Below are positions 19,001-27,371 of a stretch of DNA of 64,000 nucleotides, one piece after another. The stretch is from Endozoicomonas sp. 8E (GTDB lineage Bacteria > Pseudomonadota > Gammaproteobacteria > Pseudomonadales > Endozoicomonadaceae): positions 2,301,697 through 2,365,696 of the forward strand of contig NZ_CP120717.1 in NCBI RefSeq assembly GCF_032883915.1, read 5' to 3'. Below the pieces are notes generated by a model. That model was given only the letters and a program-made list of their open reading frames with translations. It made no database searches and was not told where the DNA came from. A program made the translations under genes and the position numbers. Positions within the stretch are counted from its first letter, which is position 1. Every line of letters starts with the position of its first letter.

Positions 19001-20965
19001 ATTGTCCGGAACAATGCCGAGCTGGCCTTCAATCGCTGCCAGTGTTGCTTTCATATCCTGTTCCCGGGGCAGTCCTGATGCAACATAGGCTGTGGCTGTC
19101 GATTGGCCGGTTTCATGAATTTTGTTTTCCAGAAGTCCGGCTTGTTCTTCTGGTGTCAGAGTATCGTCCCAGCCATCAATACCAAGCTTTGCTGCCGAAT
19201 GGGCGCTGCGAACTTTTGCCAGATCTGCCAGGGCATCACTGACTTGTTTTTGCAGCTCAGGGATTCGTTTGAAATCATGCCGAAGCTGATCAATTATGTT
19301 TTTCGTCGTCACGAACTCTTGACGAAGCTCTTTAGACACATGCTCAAATGTCTGTTCGGATTGCTTCAGTTTCAGTTTATCCTTATCACTGGCAATGGCC
19401 ATTGCCGTCAGCCTGTCTTCTAATTTTTTGACCGCCAGGGTGAGTTCGGTGCTACTTGCCTTCAGCTTTTCCTGCGTAGTTACTATCTCAAGCAACTGTC
19501 CGCCAAGGTTGACCACGACTTTAGAGGAAAAGGAAGAAAACTTTGTGTCTTTGGCATCAACAAAGAGATTCATCACTCTGTTGGCAAAAGATATAAAGTT
19601 GTGCAAATTCTGAAAAAAATTATAGTTAGTCAGAAGATTTTTAAGTACGGGTTTGAAGCTGAAGTTTTTTATGAGTTGCAACTGCATCCAGATTGGCGTG
19701 ATGACCGATGTAGCGATTCTGATGTATGCTGTTGTGAACTCAAATTCATCGGTTCCATCCGGAGCAGCAGCGGTTAGAGCCTGCTGAAAAGCTTCATAGT
19801 AGGCAAGTCTGGACAGTTTATCTTCGTTAAGTTTGGCATCGTGCTGTGCAGTCAAATCAGCAGCAAACTCTTCCAGCAGCGCCATTTGCCTGCTTCTAAT
19901 GACGTGCATGTAGCTTCTGATGCTGGCTTTTTTAACCTCGGCAGTGAGTTCTAGAAACTGATAATCTTCCCAGTGGGGAAGCTGGCTTTCCACAAAAGCG
20001 ATATCGGTCGGATTCTGTTTCTGACCACGGAAAACAACCACCTCCTCCGAAGCCTGATCCACTTCCAGCCTTGGATAACCAGCAGGCACAGGATAAGCCT
20101 CTGTGTGATCCTCGGGGTGTACAACATAGCCGACGGGTTTATGGTACGACAACAGTTTGTCGAGAGCTTCCTGTTGTATATCTTCCCCCAGAACATGAAC
20201 CTGGGCGTAGGCAGAGGTGGCAGCTGCCAGAAGAGCCTCATCGTTAATAAAGAGCGATTGACCCAGGCGCTGTATTTCAGGGGGCTGATCGCCCGAAACA
20301 ATATGACGCATAAAGGAGCGCCCGTTCACGGCAACTTTGTCTACTTCAATAGTGGCAAGGGCAACATAGTGATCAGCTTCGCCAAGACTTCCTGCTCTTT
20401 CGTTGGCACCTCTGAGCACTCCGGTCAGTTGTTCGCGATTGGCAATTTTTGTTAAGGGTTCTAATGGTTGAATGTCACCTGATTGAGCACGAACAGCCGC
20501 AATTGAATTCTGATCGGTCATTCCTTTTCTGACTTCAATGACCAGTTCGTCCCCTGCAAGGTTGTGGGTGAACCTGAAGACACCCTCATTGCCGACCTTG
20601 AGCACTTTAGTGTACTTCTGGGCAACGTCATTCTCGTCGGTTTCAAACAGATCAACACTGGCAACGCCACCCTCGATGCCAGAGAGAACGTCTGTGAAGC
20701 CTTCAGAAGGAACGTCATAACCTGCTCTGACTTCAGTTTGATCAGGGTAGGTAGTGGTAAAGGATTTCGGGATTGGCTGCTGGTCACGACCTAAAGTTGG
20801 CTGAACCATGACCTCACTTTGGGTAAACTCCACCTGCTCCTTGCCCTGAATATCGACAGACTTCATTTGCAACCTGCGATCGGCCAGCGTCTGTGTAGCA
20901 ATAATGGAGGAGCTGATCGCAACGGCCACTACAAGGCTTAATGCATCGGGGCGGGCATTTGTCAT
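16079..20965 (-). CDS. Copy 4: secreted repeat protein with two internal deletions (1628 aa)
   Basis: Start ATG 20963-20965 with GAGG in the shared leader. Signal peptide ends TQTLA/DRR. N-terminal domain to about 455 (FSFKPVLKNLL near 439). The middle starts with a long coiled coil, then four degenerate units (LGIDGWDDTLTPEEQ, QLGIVPDNENNL, QLGLVTNSNDDPEAR, PGIDNRDDTRPLDKQ). At about residue 780 it jumps from KRSVA to AKLQQLDEEVFKAG, skipping the units that lie between these motifs in copies 6 and 8. A second jump at about 887 joins TQVT to GGDDGTVGKI; copy 11 has the same junction. The C-terminal half is intact: FDFDDEFAPIHM near 989, LLREGLISKVELENYI near 1100, and the hydrophobic pair at about 1421-1471. 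The tail ends ETDEKWAK. Copy 3 begins only 42 bp downstream, so the two are probably co-transcribed. Confidence 0.88.
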   Translation of the reverse strand: MTNARPDALSLVVAVAISSSIIATQTLADRRLQMKSVDIQGKEQVEFTQSEVMVQPTLGRDQQPIPKSFTTTYPDQTEVRAGYDVPSEGFTDVLSGIEGGVASVDLFETDENDVAQKYTKVLKVGNEGVFRFTHNLAGDELVIEVRKGMTDQNSIAAVRAQSGDIQPLEPLTKIANREQLTGVLRGANERAGSLGEADHYVALATIEVDKVAVNGRSFMRHIVSGDQPPEIQRLGQSLFINDEALLAAATSAYAQVHVLGEDIQQEALDKLLSYHKPVGYVVHPEDHTEAYPVPAGYPRLEVDQASEEVVVFRGQKQNPTDIAFVESQLPHWEDYQFLELTAEVKKASIRSYMHVIRSRQMALLEEFAADLTAQHDAKLNEDKLSRLAYYEAFQQALTAAAPDGTDEFEFTTAYIRIATSVITPIWMQLQLIKNFSFKPVLKNLLTNYNFFQNLHNFISFANRVMNLFVDAKDTKFSSFSSKVVVNLGGQLLEIVTTQEKLKASSTELTLAVKKLEDRLTAMAIASDKDKLKLKQSEQTFEHVSKELRQEFVTTKNIIDQLRHDFKRIPELQKQVSDALADLAKVRSAHSAAKLGIDGWDDTLTPEEQAGLLENKIHETGQSTATAYVASGLPREQDMKATLAAIEGQLGIVPDNENNLGGRSQSILNHLQQQADQSSEIFLNQLAFVEGQLGLVTNSNDDPEARQKIILEQLFLQLTQISQQQPPTMNKNVRDAEAEKRANINTQVTAEPGIDNRDDTRPLDKQASAIREKILEIKRSVAAKLQQLDEEVFKAGQPDVNERIAAIDNELDRQIARLGTKPRYLLDRDAARARWLLAEAESELEVFHRRLNTLRSNQDYANADGRSESHEVEDEQLLTGKKSTQVTGGDDGTVGKIRHLVQEQAHLEDEIEIRKADIERLKEVLKTAEQAVENDGGPFQYSPGQVKVRTAMDTFAEQHALKKQALETTMGLAQLGVESGKKIPHLPTFDFDDEFAPIHMQALVGDKLTFKQASGIVEVFKSLKEAFPESSLQPVGDLPGNDLKEVYRLVRRARHEMQKGALEYDDEIRSMGKAAVHFIRHQSGYLKSFPEYFATHSASGNKIISLLREGLISKVELENYIKAVRSVNGYQTVAEFEHFLGYKHGVKLPEFRKVVQMLSDKGADEFMQSAFTPVPVTASGPAGIKESVTGMKDYAAAVIANYLLDDIAFDNGRRTAAFLTHVQGALTPYAHAAGLSESELIEAVHGTLMQAHAAAVERQLLDYWIKPSAFLVQAVTWYFSSYKPLLTTHTAGQATALSLLNMSFLYFLDLTNRGDYLHRVLTPFQHWLERLGVDPDRTGQYACHSRIEQISEVGGLAMPLGKAASSVILLKTGSMLFARQYNANPQMYRSASRLVPEIVKSMGSGQGVQIPLLHRMTPQKVKTLASATTGLVLGPVATVGAYAHGLISGFTYAQTFGFALASSLTFDFFMNDNKMLTQWLGGPLGRSLDKINRWTGVGETTDEYAKRTSIATPQRFDETDKAYANRVKANNTLYGWTRQENFLHLRERRDRTMKLFGNGWEKYFRQNLPKWSFSHAQSIPYFYTFGAFYKWQQGNNKKVPVPEKRNARQSSFRTAASGDRLETDEKWAK

Positions 20966-21036
20966 TCTACTACCTCAAAGTCGTGTACTTTTATTACCGT
21001 GAAAAATGATTGCAACGACAGGCGAGGAAGCAGCTT

Positions 21037-24000
21037 TTAGTTAGGGTAGTTTGCCGGGGCTGCAGGTAGAAAGTTTGATTGAGAGGCATTTTTATTATCA
21101 TGACCGTGAACTTTCTGATCATCGCCCTTTTGCCGTTCGTAGAAGGCTCCAAGAGTGTAGAAGTAAGGAACACTTTCTGCATGGGAGAACGACCATTTAG
21201 GCACATTTTCCCTGAAGTATTTCTCCCAGCCATTCTCGAATAGCTTCATGGTGTGATCGCGGCGTTCTCGGAACTGCAGGTAATTTTCGTGTCGGGTCCA
21301 GCCATGCATCCTGTCACTGGCTTTAACTCGGTTTGCATACTCTTCATCGGTTTCCCTGAAGCCTTGAGGCGAAGCAATAGCCGTACGTTTCACATATTGA
21401 TCCCGGGTTTCACCCACGCCTATCCAGCGATTAATCCTGTCAAGGCTTCGGCCCAGAGGTCCACCCAGCCATTGAGTGAGCATCTTGTTGTCGTTCATAA
21501 AGAAGTCAAAAGTGAGGCTAGACGTCAAGGCAAGTCCGAACGTCTGAGCGCAGGTAAACCCGGATATAAGACCATGGGCGTATGCTCCGGAAGTGGCAAT
21601 CGGGCCCAGTACGAGGCCGGCTGTAGCAGAAGCCAGCGTTTTCACTTTTTGTGGTGTCACCCGGTTCAGCAGTGGCACCTGAACCCCTTGTCCGGAACCC
21701 ATGGATTTCACTATTTCGGGCACCAGACGGGAAATACTGCGATAGCTGTGGGGGTTGGCATAGTGCTGTCTGGCAAACAGCATGGAACCGGTTCTTAACA
21801 GAATGGCTGAAGAAGCGGTCTTGCCCAGTGGCATGGCCAGCCCGCCTACTTCAGAGATTTTTTCAATTCCGCTGTGGTAGTTGTATTGGCCGCTTCGGTC
21901 AAGATCGACACCATAACGTTGCAACCAGTGCTGGAAAGGTGTGAGCATTCTGTGGGTGTAATCACCTCTGTTGGTCAGATCCAGCAAATAGAGGAACGAC
22001 ATGTTTGAGAGGGACAGCCCGGCAGCCTGCCAGCCGGTACGGGTCATCAATAGAGGTTTGTAGCTGGAGTAGTACCAGGTCACAGCCTGTACCAGAAAGG
22101 CTGAAGGTTTGACCCAGTAATCACTTAACTGATGCTCAACCGCTGCGGCATGGGCCTGCATTAATGTGTCATGGATAGCTTTGATCAGGTCTGATTCTGA
22201 CAGGCCGGCAGCAGCGGCATAAGGTGTCAGGGTATCTTGAATATTGGCCAGAAACGCTGCTGTCCTGCGGCCATTTTCAAAGGCAATATCGTCAAGAACA
22301 TAGTTGGCGATGATAGCAACTGCGTACTCTTTCATGCCGGCAACAGACACTTTCATACCTGCCGGGCCGGCTGCAGTCACGGTGACAGTATTAAAGGCAC
22401 ATTGCATGAATTCCTCAGCACCCTTGTCGGACAGCATCTGGACAACCTTCCTGAACTCAGGCACCTTGATACCCTGTTTGTAGCCAAGTAAGTGCTCAAA
22501 TTCATCCACTGTATGGTAATCGTCGACCCCTCTGACGGCCTTTATGTAGTTCTCGAGTTCGTCCTTGCTGATCAGACCTTCACGCACTAGTGCTATGAAC
22601 CTGTTACCACTGGCAGAACGGGCAGCGAAGTATTCCGAGAAACTTTTCAGGCTCCCCGGTTCATGCTCGACAAAGTGAATGGCTCTTTTGCTCATACCAT
22701 GAATTTCGTCGTCGTATTGTTGAGCCCCTCTTCCCATCTCATTTCTGGCCCTGAGCACAAGTCTGTAGATTTCTTCCAGGACGTTCAGGGGCTGATCTTC
22801 TGACGCCTTGAAACCGGGTTCCGGGAAGCTCGTCTTCAGCCTTCTGAAGATTTCCACAATCCGACTGGCCTGATCAAAAGCCAGATTGTCTCCAACCATC
22901 GCCCGCAAACGAATGGGTGCCAATTCATCATCAAAATCGAAAGTCGTAATCCAGTGCATTGTCTTACTGCTTTCTACTGCTAATTCTGCCAGACCCATTG
23001 CGGCATTCAGTGCTTGTTGTTTCAGAGAGTGCTGCTGTGTGAAAGTATCCATAGTGGCCCGAGCTTTTGCCTGTTCCGGCGTGTACTGGAAGGGACCACC
23101 GTCATTTTCGGCAGCTTTCCTTGCGGCCTTCAGGACTTGCTTCATCCTCTTAATATCTGCTTCTCTGGCATCAATCTCAGCTCCCAGACGGGCCTGTTGA
23201 ATCAATTGCCAGATCTTGCCGCCAGTACCATTATCACCGCCCAGTTTTACCCGTTTTTTTCTCAGGGCATTAATCCGGTCTTCATAGCTGTCAGATGTCT
23301 CTGGTTTGAGGCCTGCGGCTTCTTCAGTGGTATCAAGAGCCGTTCTATGATAATCCCTCAGAGCGTTTTCTGCTTTTGAGACAGCTTCACTTTTCTGCTT
23401 AAGAACCAGGTCCGGCAGATCGACGCCTCCAACATCGATCATCTTTTGTCTTTCTCGGTCCAGATCCTCTTGTGCCTTCGTCTCTTCAAGCCGGGCATTG
23501 GTGACTTCCATACTTCTCCTGTCGTGCTCATGCAGGAATTCCGTGACCTGAGTGTATTTTTTTCTGGTTAAAGACAGTTCATCCTCGACTTCATTGGTTT
23601 TGTCCCGGGCAAGAGCATTCGCATAGGCTGCAATGGCAATATAGTAATCATCGTCTTCCAGTAAACCGAGGTCACTTTTTATCCGAATGTTATGAGTTTT
23701 TGCGGCAGCTTGCAGTTTATCAAAGATTTCATTTCGTCTGTTTGCGCCTTCTCCCCGCAGGAAGTGTCTAATGTCGTCTATCCGCTCTCGAATGGTTTGC
23801 TCGCCATCTGCAGGCAGACCTAATTCGATCTGAATTTGTTTTATTGCCTGAATGAGAGGCTTTGCGTCTTCATTCGCGATAGCAAGGTCGAGTTCAGGAC
23901 GAGTCAGAATTACCACTTTTTTTCGACAAAGAGCGCTCAGTTTGCTGCGAACGCCTGCCAGCACTCTTTCAGCTTGTTCTAATACCCTTCTGGCATTGGC

Positions 24001-26880
24001 AACATTACGATCAAGAACGTATCGGGGTTCAGGTCCCAGACGAGCCATTAGCTTGTCAAGCTCAACTTCAATGGCTTCAATACGCTCATCAACGTCAGGC
24101 TGGCCTGCATTGAAAACTTCGTTATCCAGCTGTTGGAGTTTTGCTGCAATCAGATTTTTCTGGTCGTCTATAGGGGTGTCTTCTTTATAATCCTTAATAT
24201 CGAGTTGATGAGCCATTTCATTGTTTATGGCTCTTTTGATGCCTTCATCACAGACATTGTGTAGCTCATCCATTAATGACTGAATTTTGGTTCTTAGAGC
24301 ATCCTTCTGATTTGACAGGTTATCATCCTCTGCAAATGCTACATTCAGGTCTTTGGCCAGTTTAGCAGTGAAAGCCCTGCCTCTTTTTTTGGCGGCAACG
24401 CTTTTATGAGGATGAATACCCAGCTCGAACTCTATAGCATTAAGCAGATTTATCTGATTTTCTTTGGCTTGTTCATCCAGGTACAAATCCTCAACATTAT
24501 AGTTAAGACTCGCATGAAGCATCTTTAGTTTGAGGCCTCTATCGTCCAGGGTTGTCCTGGCTTCTTTCCAGAGGGATTGATGTATCTGATCCAGAGTCGA
24601 TTCCGGGATATCATCGTCGTCAATGACTGTAAGAATCCAGGCAAGTCTTGTTGCTTTGTCATCCTCTCCATTGAACCTGATGTTGAGTATTTCTTCTATT
24701 GCTTCCAGCAGTTCTTGTTGTTGTTCTGTGGCTCGCTGATCCGGGCCCGATTCTCCGAATTTGTAGCGAAGATGTGCAATAAGCTTCATGAATTTGAGAT
24801 CCTTCTCGTCCATAGCTTCGCTTTGATAGGTCCAGAGGGTATTATCTATCTCATCCAGGAGGCCATCGGAGAGATTATCGTCGTCAAGTATTCCAAGAAT
24901 CCTGGTGAGTCTTGTTATTTTGTCATCCTCTTCACTGATGTTAATGTTGAGTGTTTCTTCTGTGACTTTCAGAAGGTCCAGAGCCGCTTCCTCTAACCGC
25001 TGTCTGGCGTTTCTGATGAAAGCATGCATGTCTTCAGAAATCTCCTGGCGACGGAGATAAGCATCGTTGTTTTCATCAAGGTCACTCATCTCAAGGGCTT
25101 TTTCCACGTCACTCAGTGTCTCAAGTACCTCCGGCATGGCTTTGGGGTGGCCTGGTGTTCTGATGTCATCCAGCTCTGTTTCCAGCTCTGCAAGTCTGAA
25201 GAGCCTGGTATGTAACGTTGATTCCAGGGCGAAGCGGTCTTCTGGTGTGTTCTCTTCACTCGGTTCAATACCAAGAGCCGCTGTCAGAACAGCTTTTGTG
25301 GCTCTGATGAAAGAACCCTCTGTTGCGAGCCTGGCCTCTTTTGTCTTCAGCTTTTCCAGCTCGCTTTCCATCTCAAGCAGCTCCCCGGCAAAATCGCCAA
25401 TGAACCTGGAGGCAAATCTACCGCCTTTGTCAAAAGAATTGCTAGACGGATCATTACAAAAATAATTGCTATAGATTTTGTTGAAAGCGGGCATAACTTC
25501 GTGAGTATCCTGAACAAAATGCTGACTGGTCAGAAAATTTCTAAGCGCAGGTTTGAAGCTGAAGTGTTTAACGAATTGAATATGCATCCAGGTTGGCAAG
25601 ATGTACAGTGAAGTGAATCCGACGTGTGGTATTGTTAATTCAAATTCATCTGCTGCAACTGAAGTAGCACTGGTCAGTGCCTGCTGAAGATTTTCGAAGA
25701 ATGCAAGTGTCCCCAGTTTTTCATCGTATTCTTGACTCAAGCCAACTCCGGCATTGCGCCGTTCAGCAAACTCTTCCAGCATTGCCATCTGTCTGCTTCG
25801 AATAACGTACTGGTAACTTTTGGCCTTGTCTTTTATAACCCGTGCTGTTGTTTGAGGAGTGGGGGCCTTGCAGCCAGATTTATCCCAGATGTAATGGAGA
25901 GCTTCCACAAAAGCGACATCTGCCGGATTTTGCTTCTGACCACGAAAAACAATAATTGCCCCCGGAGTCTCACTTACTTCCAGTTTTGGATAACCAGCAG
26001 GCACAGGATAAAGCTGTGTCTCATCCTCGACGTGAACAACATAGCCGACGGGCTTCTGGTATGACAACAGAGCGTCCAGAGTATTCTGGTGTAATTCATT
26101 CCCAAGAACATGAACCTGGATATAAGCAGAGGTGGTAGCTGCTAAAAGCGCTTCATCATTGACAAAGAGCGATTGGCCCAGACGCTGCAGTTTGGGAAGC
26201 TGATTGCCGCCGGCGATAAGACGCATGAAGGTACGCCCGTTCACTTCAACTTCGCCTACTTCAATAGTGACGAGGTCACTATAGTTATCAGCTTCGCCAA
26301 GGTTTCCCGCTCTTTCATGTGCACCTCTCAGCACTCCGGCCAGTTGTTCGGGACTGGCGATTTTTGTTAAGGGTTCTAATTGCAGGTTGTCGCCTAATTG
26401 AGCACGAACCGCCACAATTGAATCCTGGTCGGTCATTCCTTTTCTGACTTCAATGATCAGTTTCTTTTCTGCAAGATTATGGGTGATCCTGAAGACCTCC
26501 TCATCAGAGACCTTCAGGACTTTGGTGTACTTCTGAGCAACGTCATTCTCGCCTGTTTCAAACAGATCAACACTGGAAACGCCACCATCAATACCAGAAA
26601 AAACGTCCGTGAAGCCTTCAGAGGGAACGTCATAACCCTCTCTGGCCCGAGTCTGATCAGGGTAGGTGGTTGTGAAGGATTTGGGTATTGGCTGCTGGTC
26701 ATGACCTAAAGTTGGCTGAATCATGACCTCACTCTGGATAAACTCCACATGTCCATTGCTCAGAATATCGACAGATCTTGTCTGCAGTCTGCGATCAGCC
26801 ACTGCGTCTGTAGTAATGATGGAAGAGCTGATTACAACGGCTACTGCAAGGCTTATTGCGTTGGGGCGGACATTTGTCAT
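21037..26880 (-). CDS. Copy 5: giant secreted repeat protein (1947 aa)
   Basis: Start ATG 26878-26880 (MTNVRPNAIS) with GAGG 7 nt upstream. Signal peptide ends TDAVA/DRR. N-terminal domain to about 460 (FSFKPALRNFL near 441). At about residue 519 EARLATEG runs straight into SFIRATKAVL, so the first part of the middle found in copies 2 and 7 is missing. About nine degenerate units remain. They include successive long units starting LLKVTEETLNI, LLEAIEEILNI and LLNAIEFELGI (about 633, 724 and 810). PEPRYVLDRN is near 948, AGLKPETSDS near 1188, FDFDDELAPIRL near 1312, and the hydrophobic pair at about 1751-1801. One Cys occurs in the first hydrophobic region (FTCAQTF), where the sisters have Tyr. 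A MITE-like insertion lies 54 bp upstream of the start, in the leader. Confidence 0.88.
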   Translation of the reverse strand: MTNVRPNAISLAVAVVISSSIITTDAVADRRLQTRSVDILSNGHVEFIQSEVMIQPTLGHDQQPIPKSFTTTYPDQTRAREGYDVPSEGFTDVFSGIDGGVSSVDLFETGENDVAQKYTKVLKVSDEEVFRITHNLAEKKLIIEVRKGMTDQDSIVAVRAQLGDNLQLEPLTKIASPEQLAGVLRGAHERAGNLGEADNYSDLVTIEVGEVEVNGRTFMRLIAGGNQLPKLQRLGQSLFVNDEALLAATTSAYIQVHVLGNELHQNTLDALLSYQKPVGYVVHVEDETQLYPVPAGYPKLEVSETPGAIIVFRGQKQNPADVAFVEALHYIWDKSGCKAPTPQTTARVIKDKAKSYQYVIRSRQMAMLEEFAERRNAGVGLSQEYDEKLGTLAFFENLQQALTSATSVAADEFELTIPHVGFTSLYILPTWMHIQFVKHFSFKPALRNFLTSQHFVQDTHEVMPAFNKIYSNYFCNDPSSNSFDKGGRFASRFIGDFAGELLEMESELEKLKTKEARLATEGSFIRATKAVLTAALGIEPSEENTPEDRFALESTLHTRLFRLAELETELDDIRTPGHPKAMPEVLETLSDVEKALEMSDLDENNDAYLRRQEISEDMHAFIRNARQRLEEAALDLLKVTEETLNINISEEDDKITRLTRILGILDDDNLSDGLLDEIDNTLWTYQSEAMDEKDLKFMKLIAHLRYKFGESGPDQRATEQQQELLEAIEEILNIRFNGEDDKATRLAWILTVIDDDDIPESTLDQIHQSLWKEARTTLDDRGLKLKMLHASLNYNVEDLYLDEQAKENQINLLNAIEFELGIHPHKSVAAKKRGRAFTAKLAKDLNVAFAEDDNLSNQKDALRTKIQSLMDELHNVCDEGIKRAINNEMAHQLDIKDYKEDTPIDDQKNLIAAKLQQLDNEVFNAGQPDVDERIEAIEVELDKLMARLGPEPRYVLDRNVANARRVLEQAERVLAGVRSKLSALCRKKVVILTRPELDLAIANEDAKPLIQAIKQIQIELGLPADGEQTIRERIDDIRHFLRGEGANRRNEIFDKLQAAAKTHNIRIKSDLGLLEDDDYYIAIAAYANALARDKTNEVEDELSLTRKKYTQVTEFLHEHDRRSMEVTNARLEETKAQEDLDRERQKMIDVGGVDLPDLVLKQKSEAVSKAENALRDYHRTALDTTEEAAGLKPETSDSYEDRINALRKKRVKLGGDNGTGGKIWQLIQQARLGAEIDAREADIKRMKQVLKAARKAAENDGGPFQYTPEQAKARATMDTFTQQHSLKQQALNAAMGLAELAVESSKTMHWITTFDFDDELAPIRLRAMVGDNLAFDQASRIVEIFRRLKTSFPEPGFKASEDQPLNVLEEIYRLVLRARNEMGRGAQQYDDEIHGMSKRAIHFVEHEPGSLKSFSEYFAARSASGNRFIALVREGLISKDELENYIKAVRGVDDYHTVDEFEHLLGYKQGIKVPEFRKVVQMLSDKGAEEFMQCAFNTVTVTAAGPAGMKVSVAGMKEYAVAIIANYVLDDIAFENGRRTAAFLANIQDTLTPYAAAAGLSESDLIKAIHDTLMQAHAAAVEHQLSDYWVKPSAFLVQAVTWYYSSYKPLLMTRTGWQAAGLSLSNMSFLYLLDLTNRGDYTHRMLTPFQHWLQRYGVDLDRSGQYNYHSGIEKISEVGGLAMPLGKTASSAILLRTGSMLFARQHYANPHSYRSISRLVPEIVKSMGSGQGVQVPLLNRVTPQKVKTLASATAGLVLGPIATSGAYAHGLISGFTCAQTFGLALTSSLTFDFFMNDNKMLTQWLGGPLGRSLDRINRWIGVGETRDQYVKRTAIASPQGFRETDEEYANRVKASDRMHGWTRHENYLQFRERRDHTMKLFENGWEKYFRENVPKWSFSHAESVPYFYTLGAFYERQKGDDQKVHGHDNKNASQSNFLPAAPANYPN

Positions 26881-26933
26881 TCTACTACCTCAGCGCCGGT
26901 TACTTTTATTACCGGTAAAAGTATTTGCAACAC

Positions 26934-27192
26934 TAGCAGCCTGTCGGACTTAAGCGTCCGTAGCGAGGATTGCAAGAAATTGAGGATAAAAATCTCTGTT
27001 TCTGAGGAGAATAGCGAGCTATTTGACGAAGAAACAGGGATTTTTAGACCAATTTATTGCAACCGCACGACTGCATGGATGCAGGAGCTAGAGCAACGCA
27101 GGAGCAGTTGCCGACGACTGCATGGATGCAGGAGCTAGAGCAACGCAGGAGCAGTTGCCGTGTAGGACAGTCTTAAGTCCGACAGGCTGCTA
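26934..27192. mobile_element. MITE-like element, left part of a composite insertion
   Basis: The ends are 21-bp perfect inverted repeats (26934-26954 and 27172-27192) that begin and end in TA. The element is 259 bp and has no transposase. It contains a tandem direct repeat and shares its last TA with a second, related element. Leaders of other copies give an empty site: the DNA flanking the whole composite joins into the usual leader sequence (TGCAAC then GGCAAGGAGGTAGC). This supports real insertion with a TA target duplication, as in IS630/Tc1-mariner-type MITEs; the family assignment is inferred. Confidence 0.8.
27067..27160. repeat. Two tandem 47-bp units inside the MITE-like element
   Basis: Units 27067-27113 and 27114-27160 are identical. 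Each begins with the short palindrome CTGCATGGATGCAG, offset by 4 bases. The unit looks like a repeat of its own, captured or amplified within the element. Confidence 0.85.
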
Positions 27193-27355
27193 GGAGCCTG
27201 ACCGAGAATAGACTGCCCTACTGCGGCGGCAGCAAATTGGTCTGAAAATCCGCTTTTGTTCGTCAAATAGCTCGCTATTCTCCTTACAAAACCGAATTTT
27301 CATCCTCAATTTTCTGCCGTCCTCGCTACGGGCGCTATTCTCGGTCAGGCTCCTA
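27191..27355. mobile_element. Second MITE-like element abutting the first
   Basis: Perfect 21-bp inverted repeats at 27191-27211 and 27335-27355 bound a 165-bp element. Their outer ends (TAGGAGCCTG) resemble the first element's ends (TAGCAGCCTG). An internal arm (about 27232-27334) is an inverted, diverged copy of 26955-27056 in the first element, so 26934-27355 as a whole is a large imperfect inverted repeat. No coding sequence. Confidence 0.75.
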
Positions 27356-27371
27356 GGCAAGGAGGTAGCTT

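Noticed and set aside
26749-27138. Plus-strand frame running through the MITE region as a gene
   Set aside because: It begins antisense within copy 5 and continues into the inverted-repeat element; no start signal and no protein-like conservation.
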